NCBI GenBank assembly: GCA_037953625.1 | Contig: CM075651.1 | Coordinates: 162,325,501 to 162,389,500 of the forward strand | Reading direction: 5' to 3' | Source: Crotalaria pallida | Taxonomy: Eukaryota; Streptophyta; Magnoliopsida; Fabales; Fabaceae | Length of the DNA stretch: 64,000 nucleotides | In this document: positions 59,201-64,000 of the stretch, in pieces | How the letters are laid out: each line of letters opens with the position of its first letter | Position numbering within the stretch: the first letter of the stretch is position 1 | Notes under the pieces: generated by a model | Databases searched by the model: none | What the model saw: the letters and a program-made list of their open reading frames with translations, nothing else | Told to the model about the DNA's origin: nothing | Program-made: the position numbers and the translations under genes

Positions 59201-60620
59201 ACACTATCTAGTTTATCATCACAAAAACTGGTACTGCCAACTTTATCACTCTAACTGAGAGCAAATATATTACAAATAACAAAACAAATACTGAAGAGCA
59301 ATAAATGGGGGAACGGCACCAACAGCCAACCCTCTTTACCACTAGATGGGGTCTGCAAGACAGATAAAACGACGCCACAATGATCTATCCAGGCCCGGTC
59401 CTGACATTTTCTAGGCCCTAAGCCGAAATAAAAATGAGGAGGGCACCTAATTTTTCAAAAACTTCTAATTATGAGACACTTTAGCAACAAAGTTTGAGCA
59501 AAAAATGAGGGGCTCGTGCAAATCATGAGCATCTATTTTCTTGTTCAGTTGTTGTTGCCCATAGGGCACTTGGAGTTAAGACCAATGCTAATAATCTTTT
59601 TAGTTTTTTAGCCCCTTTTGATAATGGACCTTGGACCATCACCCCCTTTGACTAGTAGGCTACCCTCATGGCAAACACTTGTTCTATCATCATGTCTATA
59701 CACAAAACATTGACATTTAAAGCCTTCCAAATGGTATTGCCTAGTATATTTTAGTGGTCTCCCTCTACCTCTAATAGAATTTTAGGAGTGGGCCCTTGTC
59801 CCTGGTTAACATTGTTTACTAATGGGTTTTTAGTGAGCAACAAATATAAGCGAGCTTGAAATCACATCTTGACCCAAATCCTTAGGCTATAACTGGATAT
59901 ATTCGCGTGGACGGAACCAGAACAGAATGAGACAAGAATATAGAATGGAGTGGAGTAGGTGGAGTGGAATGGGATAAAATTACTGCTCCATTGTTTGGTT
60001 CCATCACATACATCACCCAGGAATGAAAAAGTGGGTTTTTTTTTTTTTTTTTGGGAACCGGGTCCAGGTGTGTGGAAGTGGAATCCACTCCACCATAAAT
60101 ATACATATCCAACAATGGAACTTGTTTAGATACCATTCCACTCCATCACATTTCACCAATCCAACTATAGCCTTAAGACCATGAGTCTTTCCACTTATAT
60201 GGCGTTCAACTTATTCAATTCGCTTCAATGTGTGGGACTCCTATTTATTTCCCAACATCCTCCATCTAATCTACTCTAGTTAGCCGGGCTTCTTCACACA
60301 TTCCCAAACCACATAATGCAATATCATAACATCTTATCAACAACAATAGGTGTTACCCTAAAGACTGCAAAAATCTTTAAAAAAAATAAAAAACAGAGAG
60401 AGAGAGAGAGAGCAGGGAATGGACTTACAGAAGGAAAGACAGCCTTGGGAGCATCTTCACCGGCATAACCAGCTTTGCAAGTGTGTGAACCCAAGTCAAC
60501 TACTATTGCTGATACTTCATCTGCAGATTCAACAATAACCAAAAAAAAAAATGAGAAGATGATGAAGATGGTCACGAAGTAGAAAGGTAAGTAGTTTTGA
60601 TACTAACCTCCACCATACAT
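44234..60620 (-). CDS. ARP4: Actin-related protein 4
   Basis: Twenty exons join in phase: 60620-60608, 60520-60429, 59074-58934, 58689-58616, 57707-57627, 51791-51731, 51623-51574, 49807-49753, 49138-49061, 48959-48906, 48201-48148, 48074-48014, 47796-47745, 47548-47482, 47072-47010, 46909-46847, 46014-45952, 45315-45251, 44783-44715 and 44279-44234, giving 433 residues (Arabidopsis ARP4 has about 440). Nucleotide-binding motifs are present: phosphate-1 loop DLGSHTCKAG (13-22), phosphate-2 DSGGGSTTV, and adenosine motif LLAGGTASMQQLKERL. The C-terminus carries WIGGSILASLGSF and ends QRKCP. ARP4 is a nuclear actin-like subunit of the SWR1, INO80, NuA4 and SWI/SNF chromatin complexes. Introns hold a Harbinger MITE (2), a SINE (3), a copia element (5) and a foldback element (7). 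The copia element ends exactly at exon 6, so correct splicing depends on the acceptor copied by its target duplication. Confidence 0.95.
50332..50541. mobile_element. Foldback element with CCCAAA termini, copy 2, in ARP4 intron 7
   Basis: The left end TTGGTTCCCAAACCCC and the right end (reverse complement TTGGTACCCAAACCCC) are inverted. The interior shares the CGGAATTTGACACCAAGTC / AAAAAGCATTTT / ATCGGAAAAATGCATT layout with the unit at 13329-13495. It ends in a long G run. Confidence 0.6.
50504..50529. repeat. Homopolymer of 26 G
   Basis: An uninterrupted run of G on the plus strand (C on the ARP4 sense strand), within the right arm of the foldback element. Length is likely unreliable in any assembly. 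Such a run can form G-quadruplexes. Confidence 0.9.
51795..52021 (+). repeat. 5' LTR of the copia element
   Basis: 227 bp. It contains a TATA box (TATAAATA, 51912-51919) centred in a perfect inverted repeat (CAACACTTCTAT / ATAGAAGTGTTG, 51903-51928). A second perfect inverted repeat is CAGCTGTCA / TGACAGCTG (51849-51873), and a CT microsatellite lies near the 3' end. Its antisense strand supplies the sequence just upstream of ARP4 exon 6. Confidence 0.92.
52022..52035 (+). other. Primer-binding site, initiator-Met tRNA type, with 2-base insertion
   Basis: TGGTATCACAGAGC directly follows the 5' LTR. The canonical copia PBS complementary to tRNA-iMet is TGGTATCAGAGC; here an extra CA interrupts it. 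Pairing to the tRNA 3' end would still cover the first 8 bases. Confidence 0.75.
52442..57247 (+). CDS. Copia gag-pol polyprotein, 1601 residues, intact
   Basis: One uninterrupted frame from ATG 52442 to TGA 57247. Gag has a copia-type N-terminal domain (about 20-70, LTDKNFLLWKQQVEAV), a UBN2-like capsid region and a CCHC zinc knuckle (C353, C356, H361, C366 in CQLCNKPGHEALKC). Aspartic protease follows (D480 in WYPDSGATHHL), then the pre-integrase HSRLGHP..CSACAVAKSH and integrase with D726, D789 and E823 (33 residues between the last two). Reverse transcriptase has YVDD at 1261-1264. RNase H starts near YCDADWASDPDDRKSTSG (about 1427) and includes STAEAEYRSM. The polyprotein makes the particle, copies the RNA and integrates the cDNA. 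No frameshift or stop was found. Confidence 0.96.
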   Translation: MASIHESPPHSPIHVSPVTTVFNPVTFSHSISTKLTDKNFLLWKQQVEAVILSHRLQRFVVNPKIPSKYLTVEDREFDRVNPLYLNWEEQDQHLASWLLQSLSEQVQSRVLGCVHAYQIWDELNSYFHTLIKARGQMLQSELRSSKKGNQTISEFISRIKAISFSLAAVGEVVTEKEQVRFILDGLPSEYEAFVTSILLRDEPVSVGALEAFLVQHESYLEKMHPIANDAFSVNLTQAQKSDPQANVAHVSLPHQSQGIQHFSQLMPQPSLSQSVHQASQPQLYYPHQLNGFGHTQPSSVPIQGAVKPKSKNPFDTDNEDSDNSEPEASSMPKSSGYKGKNASGKSGKNRVRCQLCNKPGHEALKCWNRLDIVLKSGNAENGSNGQKGQKSQPTQQQNQNVAQPVQPYFSLPQYPAPFYMPYQPYPMHAAPQLPHRPSQSILGPGPAAWTPHSTFPTMRPSPQAMLVEPQTYNSQMWYPDSGATHHLTADPHNIGNATTLTGQDQILMGNGSGVPITSIGTSSFSSPFCPNKILKLKHLLLIPSITKNLVSVSKFAQDNNVYFEFHSNSCFVKSQDNNSILLKGSINAEGLYVFHDLLQQKSKSDSHLFTGQDVKASLSSFPTNCNKNSSSLGSSHCTNSLPTVIPSSSVNNVQLCTDFYSTWHSRLGHPPEGVVRSVLNACKIQKNINKNVSHFCSACAVAKSHRLPSSPSLTVYSSPFELVYIDLWGPAPLSSSNGFKYYMSIVDACTRYTWLFLLKQKSDALQTFKHFLAYVHTQFSTSIKSVQTDWGGEFRPFTNLLVSHGINHRVICPHTHHQNGVIERKHRHIVEMGLTMMAHASLPTTFWDDAFISAVYLINRLPSASVQGAVPYTLLFKTAPDYNFLKVFGCSCYPCLRPYTKNKLQPRSTLCTFLGYSAHHKGYKCLSESGRIYISKDVVFDELSFPYKKDTPTSVHTSSSSSSPTSLTVLQEKSHSAIPSLATATSPEHSSTSPHTLQHSTSTSTSLPSTASPTISLSSPSSSQSNSVQQPMSTHPMVTRSKTGTNTVFRALVANTDPKSAASLPITEPKSAKVALTIPCWKSAMEEEYQALMKNNTWTLVPLPEDRDAIGNKWVYRIKQNPDGTINKLKARLVGKGFHQREGFDYSETFSPVVKPVTVRVVLTLALSHNWDVQQIDVNNAFLNGILEEEVYMQQPEGFHVGDKSMVCKLNKAIYGLKQAPRAWFDKLAGTLFSLGFRKCRCDHSLFIQISSSHKLFVLCYVDDIIITGTSSSMIKDLISRLNLAFALKELGSLDYFLGIEIKRLPTGEFLLTQSKYIKDLLAKSHLDSMKGQPTPMVSGLKLSKQGSNYIENASEYRSLAGALQYVTTTRPEISYSVNKLCQFMSQPQEQHWKALKRVLRYLSGTVDKGLLLKPTSIHKPLSLFAYCDADWASDPDDRKSTSGSCVYLGSNLVSWWSKKQEWIARSTAEAEYRSMATTAGEVMWIQSLLSELGYNTVTPVIYCDNLSTVMLSRNPVLHSRTKHIELNLFWVREKVLHKKLVVEHVPGDHQVADILTKPLSHSRFSILTDKLHVTDRFQIANQQQPLLGFCPVPLLQHQPP
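57248..57315 (+). other. Polypurine tract, duplicated with the LTR edge
   Basis: CTAAGGGGGACTATTAGAG at the 3' LTR boundary is the expected polypurine tract plus LTR start. About 47 bp upstream the same junction occurs as CTAAGGGGGAATATTAGAG (from about 57258), followed by unrelated sequence. The region thus holds two tract-LTR junctions, only the second leading into a full LTR. Confidence 0.8.
57316..57544 (+). repeat. 3' LTR of the copia element
   Basis: 229 bp, nearly identical to the 5' LTR. Differences are C-to-T in the GACAGCTG(C/T)CACC segment and a CA insertion at the end of the CT tract. Its TATA box (57433-57440) points towards ARP4 exon 5 (57627-57707) in antisense orientation, so it could start an antisense transcript. 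Confidence 0.92.
58745..58880 (-). mobile_element. tRNA-derived SINE in ARP4 intron 3
   Basis: On the minus strand an A-box-like CAGTTCAGTTGG (58851-58862) and a B box GGTTCAAACC (58809-58818) lie about 40 bp apart. They are followed by GC-richer sequence and an A/T run near 58770. The element lies between exons 3 and 4 in the same orientation as ARP4. Confidence 0.7.
59885..60172. mobile_element. Tourist/Harbinger-like MITE in ARP4 intron 2
   Basis: Left terminus GGCTATAACTGGAT and right terminus (reverse complement GGCTATAGTTGGAT) are inverted. TTA flanks both (59882-59884 and 60173-60175), the target duplication of PIF/Harbinger. The 288-bp interior is non-coding and partly self-complementary (GGAGTGGA / TCCACTCC), with a T run near 60037. 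Confidence 0.8.
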
Positions 60621-63010
60621 GGCTGCAGAAGCGATTACAGGAGGTGGAAGAGAGGGAATTAGGGTTTAGCAGGAGGAGTGCAGAGAGGGTGAGAAGGAAG
60701 GAAGGAAGGATGGAAGGCCCAAAGGCTTGGAGAAACAAATGTAGGGTGCACTCCAATTCTTGCGATTGGAGTCTCTTTTGGCTTTTGGAGTAATTATTTT
60801 GATCTTGTATAATCATCCCATTTGTTATTTATTTTTTTATTATTTTATCTTGTAATTATTTTTTTGTCACATAGAATAATACAAATATTTTTTCAATTGT
60901 CATCAAATGTCTTGGAAAAAAAATAAAGCTATGATCTGAACTTGGGAGATGAATAATAATAAAAGGTTATAATTTGTATTTTTAAATTATAAAAATGTCA
61001 AAAAAAATCGATTGAAATAATAAAAAAAATTGTAACTTCAAAAATATTAAAAAAGAGCAAAGTAAAATATTAAATAATAATAATAAGGAACTCATATTAT
61101 AATTTTTATCACATGATAGAATGGCGGGAGAAATCATAAAAATATTTGAAGATAGTTAATATTTAAAGAAAAGTATAAAATGGTTTGAGTTGTAATGTGA
61201 ACAAAATGGCTAGGGACATGATTTTCGTAGCGATGGTTTCCTATTATGTTAACAACGATTCCAGATGCAGTAAGAATTTGATTTCTCGAGACACTTACTT
61301 CATATTGTAAATTTAGATTACCTTAATCCCTTAAGTAAATCATAAACTTACCATTGATTAAGAACACCGGAATCAACAAAAATGTTATATAATTTCCTCA
61401 AAATATTCTTACCAGTTGTGAAATTATAAAGTTTGATTAGAGAGCTAATTCAGAAAGATTGAACTCCCAAATCACAAAGTAGCTAATTCTATGAATAACT
61501 TGAAAAACATAATCAAACAATTAACATAATCGAGAATTCATTCAAAATCAATATTGTAAATCATATCATTACAACCAAATTCAACATATCTCTACAAGAG
61601 TTTTAACTAGACATAAAGATAAATATAGAAATAAACAAAAAAAAAAGAACAAACTCCATCACAATGATGGAGATGCACATTCAAAGCCTCACTCATTTGA
61701 AATTCCTTCCATTTGAGGTTAAGACTCCCTTTTGCTCTTTTTCCTCTATTCTTTTATGCCCTTGTGGTGTTTTCTAATGTCTTTCCCCCTTTTCATAAGT
61801 CTTTGCACGAGTTATATAAAGGTAAAAGCTCAAGAGTCAACAAAATTCGCACTAAAATATGATATTTTTTTAAACCTCACATAACGGTGCCCAAGATGCT
61901 GCACCTAGGCGCCCTTTGTTTGCTGACGGGCGCCTAGGTGCTCTAACCTTTGCGCCTGGGCGCAATTCTCCTCTGTTTGGGTAGAATTGCGTCCGGATGC
62001 CGTCCAATTGGTTGAAACTTCAATTTTTCATTTCTTTTATGCAATTTTCATGACTCTTTTTCACCTTTGAATGTTTCCATGTTTCCATCAGCCCAATAAG
62101 TATTAATAAAAAATTACAAATATGTGAAACACTCTTAACATATCCTAACTCTCACATGAATCGATTATCAACTTGTTTTTAATATTTAACTTAAATTAAT
62201 GATAGTCCATAGTATGAAAATTCTCAAAGAATGGTCTTGTGATTTTACTCACTACTCACAATTCCAAGATTTAAGTATTAAAACATGGCAAAAAATTATG
62301 ACTTAAGAACAGAAATTACATCTTTCTCGTTTAGCAAATTGGGGCATTATAGTACAAATTGGCAACATATTTTATTGTCAGCAATTGCTTAGAATGCCAA
62401 TAAATACTATAGTATGTGATTTACATAAATACTATAGTCTTATTAATGTATTCAAGATTGAACCTAATCACGATTTTACACTATTGAAGAATGAACAAAA
62501 TAATCCTTCCAATTCACGCACCTTCAATTTAATTTTAAAAAAATGTTAACAAATGCTCTTATTAAGAAGCTAAATGTGATTTGAATACATTGAAAAGTGT
62601 AATTTTTTAAATTTCACGAGAAAAGAAAGAATTGAGATTTGTGATTTTTTTATTTTATTTTTAGGAAACTTAACAAGTGTTTTTAGCAAAACCCTAATTT
62701 TAATTCACGTTTTACTTACTCTCTTTCATTCTTCTTTCATTTGTTTGCTTTCTTTAATATACATTTGATTTTCTAAACAATTTTGCATACAATACAAACA
62801 AACCCAAGAAAATACATTATACCAAACCAAAATTTTAAAAAAACATTATTTGAGAAAAAAACATACAAAGAAGAATCAAATAGTTCAGCATAAAAGCACA
62901 TAAGAAAGCGTGCTAATTTTGAAAAATATTTCTAATTTTGACTTAAGTCTTCGGGTGGCAAATGTAGGCATGCAGCACTCTTTTCTAAAGTAAATAAGAC
63001 ATCATCGTCC
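60621..63010. other. Intergenic DNA between ARP4 and the UbiA gene
   Basis: The first 150-200 bases are probably the ARP4 5' leader and core promoter (minus strand). The rest is AT-rich with no gene recognised. A GC-richer patch (61890-61990) carries repeated GGCGCCTAGGTGC-type motifs of unknown nature. The last stretch before 63010 is probably the 3' UTR of the UbiA gene. Confidence 0.45.
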
Positions 63011-63629
63011 TCATCTAAATAATGGTATGAGTAGGTGCTCTGCATATAGTAACTGCAAAAAAGAAAGGCGCCATCAATAATAATTATTTTATTGTAAAAT
63101 GTTCCTTATATAACAAAAATTCATTGTTAGAATGTTTTTATAGAATATATATATAGAGAGTAAATGGTCTATTTGATCTTCCAAAGATACATCGGCCATC
63201 GTCTTAATCCTGAAAGATTTTGGGAATCAATTAAGTCCCCAAAGATCAGAATAACATCACGTTAGTCCCACCGTCCATAAATCCGTCAGTCCATCTTTTA
63301 AATATCGCGTGTCGCATTCTCATTGATTATTTTCGTCAATATATTTAGACACGAATCACAGGATTATTCCTTCTTAAAATCTCAACTGTTGCATATATCT
63401 AACGGTTAATTAAAATTAAAAAATGAAAAATAAAATAATAAAACTATATTTAATATTATTAAAAAAATAATAAAAAATTCCGAAAAATAATAAAAAATTC
63501 AGACCAAATATGTGTGTGTGTTATGATTGAACCGGCAGTATATTCAAAGCAATACATTCTATGCCATGAATAAAATTCCAACATCCTTATTCCGCATATG
63601 ACCAGAATCATATAATTTAAAACTAGGTA

Positions 63630-63672
<43 letters not shown>

Positions 63673-63827
63673 AAATAAGTTTGAAAGTAAAATGATTTGT
63701 AGTTTATAAAGTTTGTGATTACCTTCCAGATAACCATGTAGAACGATTGTAAAGAAACATTACTCTTCAAATCCACCGATTTGCCACGATTCCAAAGAAA
63801 TAAAGCCAAAGTGGCATGTCCCAAAAC
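63011..63827 (-). CDS. UbiA aromatic prenyltransferase, C-terminal part, cut by the window edge
   Basis: Two minus-strand exons are visible: 63827-63723 (35 codons, phase 0 at both ends) and a terminal exon 63052-63011. Joined they read VLGHATLALFLWNRGKSVDL, through SFYMVIWK, to the end LLYAEHLLIPLFR. That is the C-terminus of plastid UbiA-type prenyltransferases acting on homogentisate (vitamin E/plastoquinone) or on flavonoids in legumes, whose members end SFYMFIWKLFYAEYLLIP-like. They are integral membrane proteins; the substrate aspartate-rich motifs lie upstream, outside the window. The remaining 5' exons must lie beyond 64000. Whether the substrate is homogentisate or a flavonoid cannot be told from this fragment. 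An (AT)n tract sits in the last intron. Confidence 0.85.
63632..63668. repeat. (AT)n microsatellite in the last intron of the UbiA gene
   Basis: Uninterrupted alternating TA of about 18 units, between the two visible UbiA exons. A short-read assembly may misjudge its length. Confidence 0.95.
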
Positions 63828-64000
63828 CTAACACATCAAATTGGCATTAAAGGTGTGAGAAAATAAGGAATGTTGGAGAGTATATATGAGATTATAAATC
63901 AACTATTATCGAAAACTCAATATTCCAAAAAAAAAAAATGTTAATTAAAATAACACATTCATATCACATGACATAAAAAATTATGGCTTTTCTTAATATC

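Noticed and set aside
62945..63052. Alternative frame of the last UbiA exon ending in an Asp-rich tail
   Set aside because: It would need a phase not left by the preceding exon, whereas the phase-0 frame gives the conserved YAEHLLIPL end.

Overview
The window is AT-rich plant nuclear DNA. Genes have GT-AG introns, and the gene families (SAUR, HIPP, trihelix, DUF295 F-box, pectinesterase, plant ARP4) are those of a dicot. A papilionoid legume is my best guess, because the UbiA fragment at the right edge ends like legume flavonoid or homogentisate prenyltransferases; that is inference. Splice models were built by hand from reading frame, intron phase and family homology, without transcript data.

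Left third (1-23 kb, mostly plus strand): an intronless trihelix factor of the SIP1/ASIL type (1842-2870); an F-box/DUF295 gene (4970-7822); a pectinesterase locus with a histidine-rich N-terminus and a frame break between its catalytic halves (9845-12918); a three-exon heavy-metal-associated isoprenylated protein ending in a CaaX-like box (16040-17426); and two near-identical SAUR genes on the minus strand in a duplicated unit of about 1.6-1.8 kb (19112-19414 and 21757-22065).

Middle (25-37 kb, minus strand): an 11-exon hnRNP Q/R-like protein with three RRMs (26025-30115) whose stop codon lies one base before a splice donor, and a three-exon type II membrane glycosyltransferase of the nucleotide-diphospho-sugar transferase family (33418-36668).

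Repeat-rich block (37-42 kb): a 4.1-kb insertion bounded by a perfect 16-bp direct repeat contains a complete non-autonomous Helitron and a PIF/Harbinger-type MITE. A 580-bp Mutator-type foldback element with a 9-bp target duplication follows.

Right third (44-64 kb): a complete 20-exon gene for actin-related protein 4 (ARP4, minus strand, 433 residues). Its introns hold a Harbinger MITE, a SINE, a foldback element with a 26-G run, and a young full-length Ty1/copia retrotransposon with one 1601-residue ORF. The copia element landed exactly on the 3' splice site of exon 6, and its 5-bp target duplication copied that splice site. This is the most interesting observation in the window. The last two exons of a UbiA prenyltransferase gene run off the right edge.

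I saw no tRNA, rRNA or CRISPR loci. Several tRNA-like A/B-box pairs belong to SINEs.
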